Below, piece after piece: positions 1 through 10,892 of a DNA stretch of 50,312 nucleotides. The notes under the pieces are model-generated. The model saw only the letters and a list, made by a program, of their open reading frames with translations, had not been told where the DNA came from and did not search any database. The position numbers were made by a program, and so were the translations under genes. The first letter of the stretch is position 1; each line of letters begins with the position of its first letter. The stretch is from contig NZ_JAOPWY010000012.1 in the NCBI RefSeq assembly GCF_025965415.1, forward strand, positions 1 to 50,312, written 5' to 3'. The stretch is from Nocardioides sp. (GTDB taxonomy: Bacteria > Actinomycetota > Actinomycetes > Propionibacteriales > Nocardioidaceae).

Positions 1-258
1 AAGAAGCGGGTCACCCTCGACGGCGTCGAGTGCGCGCCGGGCTACCAGGTGAAGTTCACCCCGCACCTGCCGGTGTTCCGGCTCGAGCGGAAGCTGGCCC
101 GCCTCGCGCCGAAGCTGCGGCAGTCGCCGGCCGTTGGTGTGACCAGCCGCGCCGTGGTCGCCGTGCGCCCGGTCGCGACGGTCCCGGTCCGCTGCATCCA
201 GGTCGCGGCTCCCAGCGGCATGTTCCTCGTCGGCCGCACGTACGTCCCGACGCACAAC
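1..258 (+). other. Intein C-terminal segment inside dcd
   Basis: Codons 1-86 end in a typical intein C-terminus. The block reads VPVRCIQV, then FLVG, then YVPTHN, directly followed by Ser as the +1 extein residue. His-Asn/Ser is the standard splice junction, where Asn cyclises and the next Ser is the acceptor nucleophile. The stretch further upstream ([18 protein letters not shown]) resembles the region between the homing endonuclease and the splicing C-terminus of actinobacterial LAGLIDADG inteins, but no LAGLIDADG motif lies within the window. The insertion point is just before the serine of the conserved GKSSLGR motif of the deaminase, typical for inteins that target invariant active-site codons. 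Confidence 0.88.
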
Positions 259-534
259 TCCTCGCTCGGGCGGCTCGGCCTTCTCACCCACTCGACCGCG
301 GGCTTCATCGACCCGGGCTTCAGCGGCCACGTCACGCTCGAGCTGTCCAACGTCGCCAACCTGCCGATCAAGCTCTACCCGGGTATGAAGATCGGCCAGA
401 TCTGCGTGCTGCCGCTGACGTCGCCCTCGGAGCACCCGTACGGCTCGGACGTCTACGGCTCGCGGTACCAGGGGCAGCGCGGGCCGACGCCGTCGCGGTC
501 GTGGCAGCGGTTCTCGAGGACGCCCACGGCCTGA
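1..534 (+). CDS. dcd: dCTP deaminase (bifunctional dUMP-forming type), C-terminal part, intein-containing; 5' end outside window
   Basis: The window opens inside this gene. From 259 the frame reads as the second half of dCTP deaminase: SSLGRLGLL, then [27 protein letters not shown], and a C-terminus with [11 protein letters not shown]. These blocks match the actinobacterial bifunctional enzyme that turns dCTP into dUMP for thymidylate synthesis (M. tuberculosis Dcd type). The Ser and Arg of SSLGR are active-site residues in the family. Upstream codons 1-86 are not deaminase sequence but the end of an intein, in the same frame and ending His-Asn before the first Ser. Only 91 host-protein residues follow the junction against about 190 for a complete enzyme, so the N-terminal half and most of the intein lie left of the window. 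Identification is firm; the start cannot be seen. Confidence 0.93.
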   Translation, partial: KKRVTLDGVECAPGYQVKFTPHLPVFRLERKLARLAPKLRQSPAVGVTSRAVVAVRPVATVPVRCIQVAAPSGMFLVGRTYVPTHNSSLGRLGLLTHSTAGFIDPGFSGHVTLELSNVANLPIKLYPGMKIGQICVLPLTSPSEHPYGSDVYGSRYQGQRGPTPSRSWQRFSRTPTA

Positions 535-573
535 GCCTCCGTCGGCCAGGTCCGCTAGAGTCGGACCGTCTAC

Positions 574-647
574 GCGGGCGTAGCACAATGGTAGTGCGCT
601 TGCTTCCCAAGCAAGACACGCGGGTTCGATTCCCGTCGCCCGCTCCA
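574..647 (+). tRNA. tRNA-Gly (anticodon CCC)
   Basis: A full cloverleaf can be folded. The acceptor GCGGGCG pairs with CGCCCGC, the anticodon stem CTTGC/GCAAG encloses loop TTCCCAA with anticodon CCC, and the T arm is CGGGTTCGATTCCCG. CCA is encoded at 645-647. A box TAGAGT at 556-561 lies 12 bases upstream and fits a -10 element. Confidence 0.96.
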
Positions 648-659
648 GCAGCCAGACGA

Positions 660-697
660 CAGCGGCCGCCCTCCCGGACTCGGGAGGGCGGCCGCTG
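660..697. terminator. Strong hairpin terminator between tRNA-Gly and the convergent etfD-like gene
   Basis: There is a perfect 17-bp inverted repeat (660-676 with 681-697) around the loop GACT. It has no T-tract, as is usual in high-GC actinobacteria, and could serve both converging transcripts. Confidence 0.8.
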
Positions 698-713
698 CCG
701 TTCGAGCTGGTGC

Positions 714-3257
714 CTAGGCGACCGGGGGCTCGTGCCCGCCGGGGCCCTGACCCTCGCTGTCGCCGCCGGGCGCGCTGCCCGGCTGGCCGGTGCTGTGCGC
801 CGGATCGCTGCCGGGGTTCGCACCCGCCACCGGGTCGACGGTCGCCGCGGGGGCGCCCTCGGTGGAGACCGGACGGAGCGTCTCGCCCGAGGAGGCGGGG
901 TCCTTCACGGTGCCCTCGCCGGTGATGCCGGCGGTCTGCGCCAGCTGCGCCTGGTCGGCGCCCGCGGTGGCGTCCGGGGTCGCGCCGACCGGACCGGGCG
1001 CCTCCGTCGCGGCATCGGCCAGGGCCGCACCCACGAGCGCCGGCTCCTTCGCGACCAGCGAGCGCGCCAGGATCTGCGAGACGTCGAGGACCTGGACGCC
1101 CTCCTTGGCGGTGCCCTCCTGCTGCTTGGCCGTGACGGCGTCGCTGAGCATGACGATGCAGAACGGGCAGGCGGTCGAGATCAGGTCGGCGTCGGTCGTG
1201 AGCGCCTCGTCGGTGCGCTCGACGTTGATCCGCTTGCCGATCTTCTCCTCCATCCACATGCGCGCGCCGCCGGCGCCGCAGCAGAAGCCGCGCTCCTTGC
1301 AGCGCTGCATCTCCACGGTCTGGAAGCCGGGGATGGCGTTGAGGATCTCGCGCGGCGGGGTGTAGACCCGGTTGTGCCGCCCGAGGTAGCAGGGGTCGTG
1401 GTAGGTCACCTTCTCGTCGACCGGGGTGACCGGAACGAGGTGGCCCTCCTCGACGAGCTTGCCGAGCAGCTGGGTGTGGTGGACGACCTCGTAGTGGCCG
1501 CCGAGCTGCGGGTACTCGTTGGCCAGGGTGTTGAAGCAGTGCGGGCAGGTCGCGACGATCTTGACGTGGTTCTCGCGGCCGGCGCCGACGCCGTTGAGGA
1601 CCTCGACGTTCTGCATGCCGAGCATCTGGAAGACGAACTCGTTGCCCAGGCGGCGGGCCGGGTCACCCGAGCACGCCTCCATCTCACCGAGGATCGCGAA
1701 CTCCACGCCCGCGGTGTGCAGCAGCTCGGCGAACGCGCGGGTGACCTTCTTCGCGCGGTCCTCCAGGCCACCGGCGCAGCCGACCCAGAACAGGTACTCG
1801 ACCTCGTCCGGGATGGTGTCCTCGACGACGCGGACCTCGAACGGCAGGCCCTCGGTCCACTCCATGCGGGCGCTGTTGTTCAGGCCCCACGGGTTGCCCT
1901 TGTTCTCCAGGTTGCGCAGCATCACGCCGGCCTCGCTCGGGAAGGCGCTCTCGATCAGCACCTGGTAGCGGCGCATGTCCAGGATGTGGTCGACGTGCTC
2001 GATGTCGACCGGGCACTGCTCCACGCAGGCGCCGCAGGTGGTGCAGCTCCACAGGACGTCGGGGTCGATGACCCCGCCCTCCTCGGCGGTGCCGACCAGG
2101 GGGCGCACGGCCTGGTCGTGGTTGGTGCCCTTGACGCGCGCGTAGCCGTCCTCGGGCACGTCGTGCCCGGTGTCGGTGCCGGCGTCGTGGAAGTTCGGGA
2201 CGTGGTCCTCCGGCGCGGTCTTGCTGCCCAGGACGTACGGCGCCTTGGCGAACAGGTGGTCGCGCAGGTTCATGATCAGCAGCTTGGGAGACAGCGGCTT
2301 GCCGGTGTTCCACGCCGGGCACTGGCTCTGGCAGCGGCCGCACTCGGTGCAGGTGGCCATGTCGAGCATGGCCGTCCACTTGAAGTCCTCGACCTTGGCG
2401 ACGCCGAAGGTGTCGACCTCCGGGTCGGCCTCCTCGAGCTCCAGGACCTTCCCGCCGCTCATCATCGGCAGCAGCGCGCCGAGGGCAGGGGTGTCGCTGT
2501 CGGGGTTGCGCTTGGTCAGCACGTTGATCGGCGCGGTGAAGATGTGCAGGTGCTTGGAGTACGTCACGAGCACCAGGAAGCCCATGATCACGGCGATGTG
2601 CGCCACGATCATGACGTCCTCGAGGCGGGCGGCGAAGGTGTCCCCGAGCGGCTCGATCGCCAGGCTGATCGTCTTGCTCGCGAACGGCGCCCACGGCGTC
2701 TCCTGCCACGGCGAGGTGCCGTGCGCGAGCTGCGCGGCGCGGATGAGCAGCAGCGTCAGGACGACCAGGCCGATCATGCCGAGCACGCCCCAGGCGGCGC
2801 CGTTGTGCGAGCCGTAGAAGCGCGAGCTGCGCTCGATGCGGGCCGGGTCGTTGCGCTTGCGGATGATCGCGAAGGTGATCAGGCACAGCGCGATCGCGAC
2901 GGCGAAGAAGTCCTCGAGGAAGCCCAGCGCGCGCGTCTGGCCGATCAGCGGGATGTGGAAGGCGTCGGTGAACAGGTGGCCGTACGCCTCGACGATCGTC
3001 AGGAACAGGACGATGAAGCCCCAGAAGACGAAGAAGTGCGCGATGCCGGGGACGTTCCACTTCAGCAGCCGGACCTGGCCGAGCACCTCGAAGGTGTGCG
3101 CCATGAAGCGCCGGCCGAAGTCGTCCAGCCGGCCGGGCGAGGGCTGCCCGGACGCGATCATGCGCGTCAGGAAGGCCACGCGCCGGGCGGCGATCGCCAG
3201 GCACACGACGGTGATCAGCAGGCCGAGCACCATGCGCACGAGGATGTGCGTCTCCAC
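714..3257 (-). CDS. etfD: Membrane-bound iron-sulfur oxidoreductase (EtfD-like / heterodisulfide-reductase family)
   Basis: The 847-residue protein has about five N-terminal membrane helices (roughly residues 5-27, 68-90, 108-127, 149-170, 217-235). Two 4Fe-4S ferredoxin motifs follow, CTECGRCQSQCP (Cys 303, 306, 309, 313) and CTTCGACVEQCP (Cys 405, 408, 411, 415). Two CCG-type cysteine domains come next (FWVGCAGG and YHDPCYLGRH, then GFCCGAGG). This order matches M. tuberculosis Rv0338c, reported as EtfD, which passes electrons from the EtfBA flavoprotein of fatty-acid oxidation to the membrane quinone pool. The last ~110 residues are a low-complexity Ala/Pro/Gly/Thr tail. The start is GTG with GGAGGA five bases upstream. 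Its closeness to dnaK resembles the mycobacterial neighbourhood. The specific Etf role is inferred from the homolog. Confidence 0.85.
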   Translation of the reverse strand: METHILVRMVLGLLITVVCLAIAARRVAFLTRMIASGQPSPGRLDDFGRRFMAHTFEVLGQVRLLKWNVPGIAHFFVFWGFIVLFLTIVEAYGHLFTDAFHIPLIGQTRALGFLEDFFAVAIALCLITFAIIRKRNDPARIERSSRFYGSHNGAAWGVLGMIGLVVLTLLLIRAAQLAHGTSPWQETPWAPFASKTISLAIEPLGDTFAARLEDVMIVAHIAVIMGFLVLVTYSKHLHIFTAPINVLTKRNPDSDTPALGALLPMMSGGKVLELEEADPEVDTFGVAKVEDFKWTAMLDMATCTECGRCQSQCPAWNTGKPLSPKLLIMNLRDHLFAKAPYVLGSKTAPEDHVPNFHDAGTDTGHDVPEDGYARVKGTNHDQAVRPLVGTAEEGGVIDPDVLWSCTTCGACVEQCPVDIEHVDHILDMRRYQVLIESAFPSEAGVMLRNLENKGNPWGLNNSARMEWTEGLPFEVRVVEDTIPDEVEYLFWVGCAGGLEDRAKKVTRAFAELLHTAGVEFAILGEMEACSGDPARRLGNEFVFQMLGMQNVEVLNGVGAGRENHVKIVATCPHCFNTLANEYPQLGGHYEVVHHTQLLGKLVEEGHLVPVTPVDEKVTYHDPCYLGRHNRVYTPPREILNAIPGFQTVEMQRCKERGFCCGAGGARMWMEEKIGKRINVERTDEALTTDADLISTACPFCIVMLSDAVTAKQQEGTAKEGVQVLDVSQILARSLVAKEPALVGAALADAATEAPGPVGATPDATAGADQAQLAQTAGITGEGTVKDPASSGETLRPVSTEGAPAATVDPVAGANPGSDPAHSTGQPGSAPGGDSEGQGPGGHEPPVA

Positions 3258-3406
3258 GGGGTCCTCCAGGTACGGGCGGCGCGCAGGCCGCAGCCTCGGA
3301 AGCGTACGGCGCGTCAGGACCCGCTCCTACCGGCGGGTAACCGACGCGCCGCGGGCGTCCGGCGCCCAGTGTCCTCGCCGCTCCGGCCGCCCGCGCGGCG
3401 GGCCTG

Positions 3407-3538
3407 CTAGATCGCCAGGTCGAGGACCCGCGCGGCGGCCTGGAGCAGGAAGACGGTCAGCGGGCCGGCCAGCAGCAGCGCGAGCACGACGGCGAGAACG
3501 CGCATGCGCCAGTTGGGGCCGCCGCGGTCGTTCCGCAT
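3407..3538 (-). CDS. Small single-span membrane protein of unknown function
   Basis: The 43-residue product starts MRNDRGGPNWRMRV and then has one hydrophobic span (about residues 14-35) ending near the C-terminus. A GGGGAGGT sequence lies about ten bases upstream of the ATG. A longer reading with 35 extra residues is possible from 3643, but that extension crosses the HAIR-like operator and dnaK promoter, so I prefer the short form. It is divergent from dnaK and would share its promoter region. The function is not recognised. Confidence 0.5.
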   Translation of the reverse strand: MRNDRGGPNWRMRVLAVVLALLLAGPLTVFLLQAAARVLDLAI

Positions 3539-3575
3539 CTCCGAGAGCACCTCCCCAGCATGCCAGAGCAACCTT

Positions 3576-3596
3576 GTTGAGCCGGGGACACTCACG
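3576..3596. promoter_or_regulatory. HAIR-like operator for HspR upstream of dnaK
   Basis: GTTGAGC-N7-ACTCACG resembles the HspR-associated inverted repeat CTTGAGT-N7-ACTCAAG. It keeps the TTGAG and ACTCA cores and the seven-base spacer. It lies about 80 bases upstream of dnaK, and hspR is the fourth gene of the same operon, so autoregulation is the natural inference. Confidence 0.7.
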
Positions 3597-3601
3597 TCGG
3601 T

Positions 3602-3630
3602 TTGACGCTTGTTCGACATGACGCCATCAT
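3602..3630 (+). promoter_or_regulatory. Probable dnaK operon promoter
   Basis: TTGACG at 3602-3607 and CATCAT at 3625-3630 are separated by 17 bases, just downstream of the HAIR-like operator. The -35 is strong and the -10 matches four of six positions. Transcription would begin about 40 bases before the dnaK ATG, which has AAGGAG at good spacing. Confidence 0.5.
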
Positions 3631-3674
3631 GAGCGGCAAGCACTCAGGTTCGCACCCACTCGAAGGAGCACCAC

Positions 3675-5516
<1,842 letters not shown>

Positions 5517-5595
5517 GCGGAGCATGCGCGCAGCGCCCTGCGACGAAGGAGCGGGCGTGCTGCAAGCTTGAGAAGCGAAGCGTGGATGTGATCGC

Positions 5596-6210
5596 ATGAC
5601 GGCACCCGACACCGAGTTCGACCCCGAGCGCGTCGTCGTCCGCGACAAGCGGCGCATCGACCCGGTCAGCGGCGAGGTCCGCGAGGGCTACGGCGCGGAC
5701 GCACCCGCGGCCGCTGACGCCGGTGACGAGCTCTCCGCGGACCTCGACCGGGTCGCCGCCGAGCTCACGGCGGACCTGCAGCGGGTGCAGGCGGAATACG
5801 CCAACTACCGCAAGCGGGTCGACCGCGACCGCGCACTCGTCGTCGAGATGGCGACGGCCGGCTTGCTGAACGAGTTGCTGCCGCTGCTCGACGACGTCGA
5901 GCGGGCCCGTCAGCACGGTGACCTCGACGGCGCGTTCAAGAGCGTCGGCGAGGGCATCGAGGGGCTTGCCGACAAGCTCGGCCTGCAGCGCTTCGGCGCG
6001 GTCGGTGAGCCGTTCGATCCCGCCGTGCACGAGGCACTGATGACGGTGGAGCCCACAGGTGACAGCGACGTGGCGGTCTGCGCGCAGGTGCTGCAGCCCG
6101 GCTACCGGCTGACCTCTGGTCGCGTCCTGCGGCCGGCCCGCGTGGCGGTCGCCGAACCGGCGGCGTCACCGGAGCCGATGGCCGCCGTACCAGAAACGCC
6201 TGAGCAGTAA
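5596..6210 (+). CDS. grpE: Nucleotide exchange factor GrpE
   Basis: The 204-residue protein is the DnaK co-chaperone that releases ADP. It has a variable acidic N-terminus, a central helix with [19 protein letters not shown] (about residues 62-80), and a C-terminal beta domain with the family pattern [13 protein letters not shown] (about residues 137-149). It lies 79 bases after the end of the full dnaK frame. No strong ribosome binding site precedes the ATG, and a CTTGAG half-site resembling half a HAIR lies just upstream at about 5566. Order and spacing fit the dnaK operon. Confidence 0.96.
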   Translation: MTAPDTEFDPERVVVRDKRRIDPVSGEVREGYGADAPAAADAGDELSADLDRVAAELTADLQRVQAEYANYRKRVDRDRALVVEMATAGLLNELLPLLDDVERARQHGDLDGAFKSVGEGIEGLADKLGLQRFGAVGEPFDPAVHEALMTVEPTGDSDVAVCAQVLQPGYRLTSGRVLRPARVAVAEPAASPEPMAAVPETPEQ

Positions 6211-6226
6211 GGGAAGGAGGGACGCC

Positions 6227-7384
6227 ATGAGTGCACGCGACTACGTGGAGAAGGACTACTACGCCGCACTCGGCGTCCAGAAGGATGCGCCGACTGCGGA
6301 GATCAAGAAGGCCTACCGCAAGCTGGCGCGCGACCTGCATCCCGACAAGAACCCCGACAACAAGGCGGCGGAGGACAAGTTCAAGGCCGTCTCCGAGGCC
6401 TACGACGTGCTGTCCGACGACACGAAGCGCAAGGAGTACGACGAGGCGCGCAGCCTCTTCGGCTCCGGGGGCTTCCGCGGCGGCTTCCCCGGTGGCGGGG
6501 GACAGCAGGGCCCGGGCGGTTTCACGTTCGATCTCGGCGACCTGTTCGGTGGCCAGCAGGGTGGCGGCATCGGCGATGTGTTCGGCGGGCTCTTCGGCGG
6601 TCAGGGCGGGCGTCGTGGCGGCGGCCGGGGTGCCCATCGGGGGAGCGACCTCGAGGCTGAGGTGACCATCGCGTTCGGTGACGCCGTGAGCGGAGCCACC
6701 GTGCCGCTGCGGCTGTCGAGCCCCGGCACGTGCGAAACCTGCGCGGGCTCCGGCGCCGCACCCGGCACCGCACCGAAGACGTGCGGTGTGTGCAACGGCG
6801 CGGGTGTGACGAGCCGCAACCAGGGCGGCTTCGCGTTCGCCGAGCCGTGCAAGGCCTGTCGCGGATCGGGTCGCGTCGTCGAGACGCCCTGCCCGACCTG
6901 CCGGGGCACGGGGGCCTCGACGAAGGAGCGGACGCTCACCGTCCGCATCCCGGCCGGGGTGAAGGACGGTCAGAAGATCCGTCTCGCCGGCCGCGGCGGG
7001 CCGGGCGACCGGGGCGGTCCCGCTGGTGACCTGCTCGTGCTCGTCCACGTGACGCCCCACGCCGTCTTCGGGCGCAAGGGCGACAACGTCACGATCACCG
7101 TGCCGGTGACCTTCCCGGAGGCCGCCCTTGGCGCCAACATCAGCGTGCCGACGCTGGACGCACCGGTCACCTTGAAGGTCCCGGCCGGCACGAGCAGCGG
7201 CCGCACCTTCCGGGTGCGTGGCCGCGGGGTGGCGAAGAAGACCGGCCAGGCCGGCGACCTGCTGGTCACCGTGGAGGTCGCGGTGCCGGCCCGCTTGAAC
7301 GACGAAGCCCGCGAGGCCCTCGAGAAGTACGCCGCCGCGGCGGAGCACGATCCGCGTGAGCACCTGAAGGGCGTGACGCGGTGA
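6227..7384 (+). CDS. dnaJ: Chaperone protein DnaJ (type I, with zinc fingers)
   Basis: The 385-residue Hsp40 has an N-terminal J domain with HPD at residues 38-40, then a Gly/Phe-rich stretch (about 80-130). Four CxxCxGxG zinc motifs begin at about residues 169, 186, 208 and 222 ([32 protein letters not shown]), followed by the C-terminal substrate-binding domains. It stimulates DnaK ATPase and delivers clients. AAGGAGG stands at ideal spacing before the ATG. Its last codons overlap the GTG of hspR, so the two are translationally coupled. Confidence 0.97.
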   Translation: MSARDYVEKDYYAALGVQKDAPTAEIKKAYRKLARDLHPDKNPDNKAAEDKFKAVSEAYDVLSDDTKRKEYDEARSLFGSGGFRGGFPGGGGQQGPGGFTFDLGDLFGGQQGGGIGDVFGGLFGGQGGRRGGGRGAHRGSDLEAEVTIAFGDAVSGATVPLRLSSPGTCETCAGSGAAPGTAPKTCGVCNGAGVTSRNQGGFAFAEPCKACRGSGRVVETPCPTCRGTGASTKERTLTVRIPAGVKDGQKIRLAGRGGPGDRGGPAGDLLVLVHVTPHAVFGRKGDNVTITVPVTFPEAALGANISVPTLDAPVTLKVPAGTSSGRTFRVRGRGVAKKTGQAGDLLVTVEVAVPARLNDEAREALEKYAAAAEHDPREHLKGVTR

Positions 7385-7785
7385 TCGAGGACGACGCCCC
7401 GGTCTTCGTCATCTCGGTGGCCGCGACGCTCGCGGGCATGCACCCGCAGACTCTGCGCCAGTACGACCGGCTCGGCCTCGTCACACCGACCCGATCCGGT
7501 GGCGGAGGTCGGCGCTACTCCGCGCGCGACGTCGCGCTCCTGCGCGAGGTGCAGCGCCTCTCGCAGGAGGAGGGCGTCAACCTCGCGGGTATCAAGCGCA
7601 TCATCGAGCTCGAGAACCACGTGCAGGCCCTGCAGGAGCGGCTCGTCGAGGTGCACGCCGAGCTCGAGGGCACACGCGCGGCTCTCGCCACGGCGCACAG
7701 CACGGCGGTCGCCAGCCTGCGGCGGGACCTCGTGCCCCTGCGCGACAGCGCCCTTGTCGTCTGGAAGCCCGATCGTGGACGCTGA
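7381..7785 (+). CDS. hspR: Heat shock repressor HspR (MerR family)
   Basis: The 134-residue protein has a MerR-type winged helix ([19 protein letters not shown], residues ~19-37; [19 protein letters not shown]) and a C-terminal coiled region. HspR represses dnaK operons by binding HAIR sites, with DnaK as co-repressor in Streptomyces. A HAIR-like site is present before dnaK. The GTG start overlaps the dnaJ stop by four bases. If DnaK is really truncated in this strain, HspR feedback could be affected; that is inference. Confidence 0.94.
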   Translation: MIEDDAPVFVISVAATLAGMHPQTLRQYDRLGLVTPTRSGGGGRRYSARDVALLREVQRLSQEEGVNLAGIKRIIELENHVQALQERLVEVHAELEGTRAALATAHSTAVASLRRDLVPLRDSALVVWKPDRGR

Positions 7786-10384
7786 CCGCCTCACCACCAA
7801 GTCGCAGGAGGCCGTCTCCGTCGCCGTACGACGGGCGGCGACCGATGGACATCCGGACGTCGAGCCCGTGCACCTCCTGCTCGCCCTGCTCGACCAGACC
7901 GAGGGCATCGCCACCCCGCTGCTGCAGGCCGTCGGCGCGCAGCCGGAGGCCGTGCGCAGCCGGGCCGAAGCGCTGCTGCGATCACTGCCGGTCGCCTCCG
8001 GCTCGACGGTCGCCGCACCGCAGCTGTCCCGATCGCTGATGGCCGTCATGAAGAGCGCTGCTGATGCGGCCGCCAAGGTGGGCGACGACTACGTCTCCAC
8101 CGAGCACCTGCTCGTCGGGCTCGCCCAGGACGGCGGCGCGGTCGCGGAGATGCTCAAGGGCGTCGCCCCGGCCGGCCCGCAGCTGCCGAAGGCACTCGTC
8201 GACGCGTTCGAGAAGGTCCGCGGCGGCGTGCGGCGCATCACGACGCAGGACCCGGAGTCGACCTACAGGGCGCTCGAGAAGTACGGCGTCGACCTGACGC
8301 AGGCTGCCCGCGAAGGAAGGCTCGACCCGGTCATCGGTCGCGACACGGAGATCCGCCGCGTCGTGCAGGTGCTGTCGCGTCGGACGAAGAACAACCCGGT
8401 CCTCATCGGTGAGCCCGGCGTCGGCAAGACCGCCGTCGTCGAAGGGCTCGCGCAGCGGATCGTCGACCACGACGTGCCCGAGACGCTGCGCGGCAAGCGC
8501 GTCGTCTCGCTCGACCTCGGCTCGATGATCGCCGGTGCGCAGTACCGCGGCCAGTTCGAGGAACGGCTCAAGTCCGTGCTGAACGAGATCAAGGACAGCA
8601 ACGGCGAGATCATCACGTTCCTCGACGAGATGCACACGGTGGTCGGTGCCGGTAAGGCCGAGGGCTCGATGGACGCCGGCAACATGCTGAAGCCGATGCT
8701 CGCCCGCGGCGAGCTGCGCATGGTCGGTGCGACGACCCTCGACGAGTTCCGCGACAACATCGAGAAGGACCCCGCACTCGAGCGCCGCTTCCAGCAGGTC
8801 CTCGTCGGGGAGCCCTCGGTGGAGGACACGGTCGCGATCCTGCGCGGGCTGAAGGGTCGCTACGAGGCGCACCACAAGGTGGAGATCTCCGACGCCGCGC
8901 TGGTCGCCGCCGCCACCTTGTCCGACCGCTACATCACGAGCCGCTTCCTGCCCGACAAGGCGATCGACCTCGTCGACGAGGCCGCCTCGCGGCTGCGGAT
9001 GGAGATCGACTCGCGCCCGGTCGAGATCGACCAGCTGCAGCGGTCGGTCGACCGGATGAAGATGGAGGAGCTCGCGCTCGAGCGCGAGACCGATGAGGCG
9101 TCGCGGCAGCGCCTGGCCGAGCTGCGCCGCGAGATGGCCGACCAGAACGAGGAGCTCCAGGCCCTCAACGCGCGCTGGGAGCGCGAGAAGGCCGGGCTCA
9201 ACCGGGTCGGAGAGCTGAAGAGCCGGTTGGATCAGCTGCAGACCGAGCTCGAGCGCGCCCAGCGCGACAACGACCTCGAGACCGCGTCGCGGTTGAAGTA
9301 CGCCGACATCCCCGTCGTCGAGAAGGAGCTCGCCGAGGCCAGCACGGCGGCCGACTCGCGCGATGCGATGGTGAAGGAGCAGGTCGGTCCCGATGACGTC
9401 GCCGAGGTCGTCTCCGCGTGGACCGGCATCCCGGCCGGCCGGATGCTCGAGGGCGAGACCGCCAAGCTGCTGCGGATGGAGGAAGCCCTGGCCGAGCGGC
9501 TCGTCGGCCAGACCGCCGCCGTGCGCGCAGTGTCCGACGCGGTGCGCAGGGCCCGGGCAGGTATCTCCGATCCCGACCGCCCGACCGGCTCGTTCCTCTT
9601 CCTCGGGCCGACCGGCGTCGGGAAGACCGAGCTCGCGAAGGCCCTTGCGGCCTACCTGTTCGACGACGAGCGCGCGATGACGCGCATCGACATGAGCGAG
9701 TACGGCGAGAAGCACTCGGTCGCCCGCCTCGTCGGGGCGCCCCCCGGTTACATCGGCTACGACCAGGGTGGCCAGCTCACCGAGGCCGTGCGCCGCCGCC
9801 CCTACGCCGTCGTACTGCTGGACGAGGTCGAGAAGGCGCACCCAGATGTCTTCGACGTGCTGCTGCAGGTGCTCGACGACGGCCGGCTGACCGACGGTCA
9901 CGGCCGCACCGTCGACTTCCGCAACGTGATCCTGGTGATGACGTCCAACCTGGGGTCTGCCTTCGTCAGCGACCCGACGCTGGACCCGGCCCAGCGGTCG
10001 GCGGCGGTGCTGGACGTCGTGCGGGCGTCGTTCAAGCCGGAGTTCCTCAACCGGCTCGACGACATCATCGTGTTCGACGCCCTCGGCACCGAGGAGCTCG
10101 CGCGGATCGTCGACCTGCAGATCACCCGGCTGGCGCGACGTCTCGCCGACCGGCGCCTGACCCTGACCGTCACCGACGCTGCGCGGGAGTGGCTGACCCT
10201 CGCCGGCTACGACCCGGTCTACGGCGCCCGGCCGCTGAAGCGGCTCGTGCAGTCGGCGATCGGCGACAAGCTGGCCCGCGCGCTCCTGGCGGCTGAGGTG
10301 CGCGACGGTGACGAGGTCGTCGTCGACCGGGTCCCAGGTCAGGACGAGCTCTCGGTCGCGACCGCGGTGACCGCGCAGGTCTAG
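7775..10384 (+). CDS. clpB: ATP-dependent disaggregase ClpB
   Basis: The 869-residue Hsp100 begins [17 protein letters not shown] at 7775 is chosen because this is where the Clp N-domain similarity begins; the frame is open further upstream but that part is the shadow of hspR. Two AAA+ modules are present, with Walker A GEPGVGKT (about 212-219) and GPTGVGKT (about 611-618). The coiled-coil middle domain lies between them (about 400-520), which distinguishes ClpB from ClpA/ClpC. It works with DnaK/DnaJ/GrpE on aggregates. The start overlaps hspR by 11 bases, so clpB is the fifth gene of the HspR operon and probably shares its control. Confidence 0.96.
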   Translation: MDADRLTTKSQEAVSVAVRRAATDGHPDVEPVHLLLALLDQTEGIATPLLQAVGAQPEAVRSRAEALLRSLPVASGSTVAAPQLSRSLMAVMKSAADAAAKVGDDYVSTEHLLVGLAQDGGAVAEMLKGVAPAGPQLPKALVDAFEKVRGGVRRITTQDPESTYRALEKYGVDLTQAAREGRLDPVIGRDTEIRRVVQVLSRRTKNNPVLIGEPGVGKTAVVEGLAQRIVDHDVPETLRGKRVVSLDLGSMIAGAQYRGQFEERLKSVLNEIKDSNGEIITFLDEMHTVVGAGKAEGSMDAGNMLKPMLARGELRMVGATTLDEFRDNIEKDPALERRFQQVLVGEPSVEDTVAILRGLKGRYEAHHKVEISDAALVAAATLSDRYITSRFLPDKAIDLVDEAASRLRMEIDSRPVEIDQLQRSVDRMKMEELALERETDEASRQRLAELRREMADQNEELQALNARWEREKAGLNRVGELKSRLDQLQTELERAQRDNDLETASRLKYADIPVVEKELAEASTAADSRDAMVKEQVGPDDVAEVVSAWTGIPAGRMLEGETAKLLRMEEALAERLVGQTAAVRAVSDAVRRARAGISDPDRPTGSFLFLGPTGVGKTELAKALAAYLFDDERAMTRIDMSEYGEKHSVARLVGAPPGYIGYDQGGQLTEAVRRRPYAVVLLDEVEKAHPDVFDVLLQVLDDGRLTDGHGRTVDFRNVILVMTSNLGSAFVSDPTLDPAQRSAAVLDVVRASFKPEFLNRLDDIIVFDALGTEELARIVDLQITRLARRLADRRLTLTVTDAAREWLTLAGYDPVYGARPLKRLVQSAIGDKLARALLAAEVRDGDEVVVDRVPGQDELSVATAVTAQV

Positions 10385-10404
10385 ACCGCGGCCGCGGCCT
10401 GCGA

Positions 10405-10410
10405 CAGAGT
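10405..10410 (+). promoter_or_regulatory. Leaderless-type -10 box before the SRPBCC gene
   Basis: CAGAGT lies exactly six bases before the ATG at 10417, and no Shine-Dalgarno sequence is present. This placement would start the transcript at the A of the start codon. Confidence 0.45.
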
Positions 10411-10416
10411 GCCGCC

Positions 10417-10887
10417 ATGAGCAGCGTGTCGGGAAGTGCCGTGCTGGAGTGCCCGCCCGAGCAGGCGTGGGCGCTCGTCGCCGACGTGACCCGGATGGGC
10501 GAGTGGAGCCCTGACTGCGAGTCGTGCGAGTGGATCGACGGGGCCACCGGCCCTGACGTCGGCGCACGTTTCACCGGCCATGACAAGCGCCGGCTGCTGT
10601 CGCGGTCGACGACCTGCACGGTCACGGAGTGCGAGCCCGGACGCGTCTTCGCGTTCGTCGTGGGTGACGCCGCCGACCCCGACAGCACCTGGAGATACAG
10701 CTTCGTGCCGCACGTCGACGGCACCATGGCGACGGAGACCTGCGAGATCCCGAAGCCCATGTCGACGGGAGCGAAGCTGGCCGCGCGACTCACGCATCCG
10801 GGCGGCGACCGGGAGGCCGATGTGCAGGCCGGCATCGACGCGACGCTCGCGAAGCTCCAGGTCGCCGCGCGCGCCGCGAGCCTCTGA
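10417..10887 (+). CDS. SRPBCC (START-like / polyketide cyclase) family protein
   Basis: The 156-residue soluble protein shows the pattern of the SRPBCC fold. It opens with a strand (VSGSAVLECPPEQAWALVADVTRMGEWSPDC), in which the first helix and the W of GEWSP are characteristic. A GARFTGHDK strand, strands with CTVTECEPGRVFAFVVG, and a C-terminal helix follow. Members bind small hydrophobic ligands; the ligand here cannot be deduced. It is followed after five bases by an epimerase-like gene, probably in the same transcript. Confidence 0.75.
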   Translation: MSSVSGSAVLECPPEQAWALVADVTRMGEWSPDCESCEWIDGATGPDVGARFTGHDKRRLLSRSTTCTVTECEPGRVFAFVVGDAADPDSTWRYSFVPHVDGTMATETCEIPKPMSTGAKLAARLTHPGGDREADVQAGIDATLAKLQVAARAASL

Positions 10888-10892
10888 GCGAC

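Noticed and set aside
30..3410. Very long open frame on the forward strand across tRNA-Gly and opposite etfD
   Set aside because: Its translation is Arg/Ala/Asp low-complexity antisense of a well-supported gene and crosses a tRNA and a terminator. The high GC content explains it.
7982..10567. 861-codon reverse-strand frame opposite clpB
   Set aside because: It is an antisense shadow of ClpB with no recognisable protein sequence.
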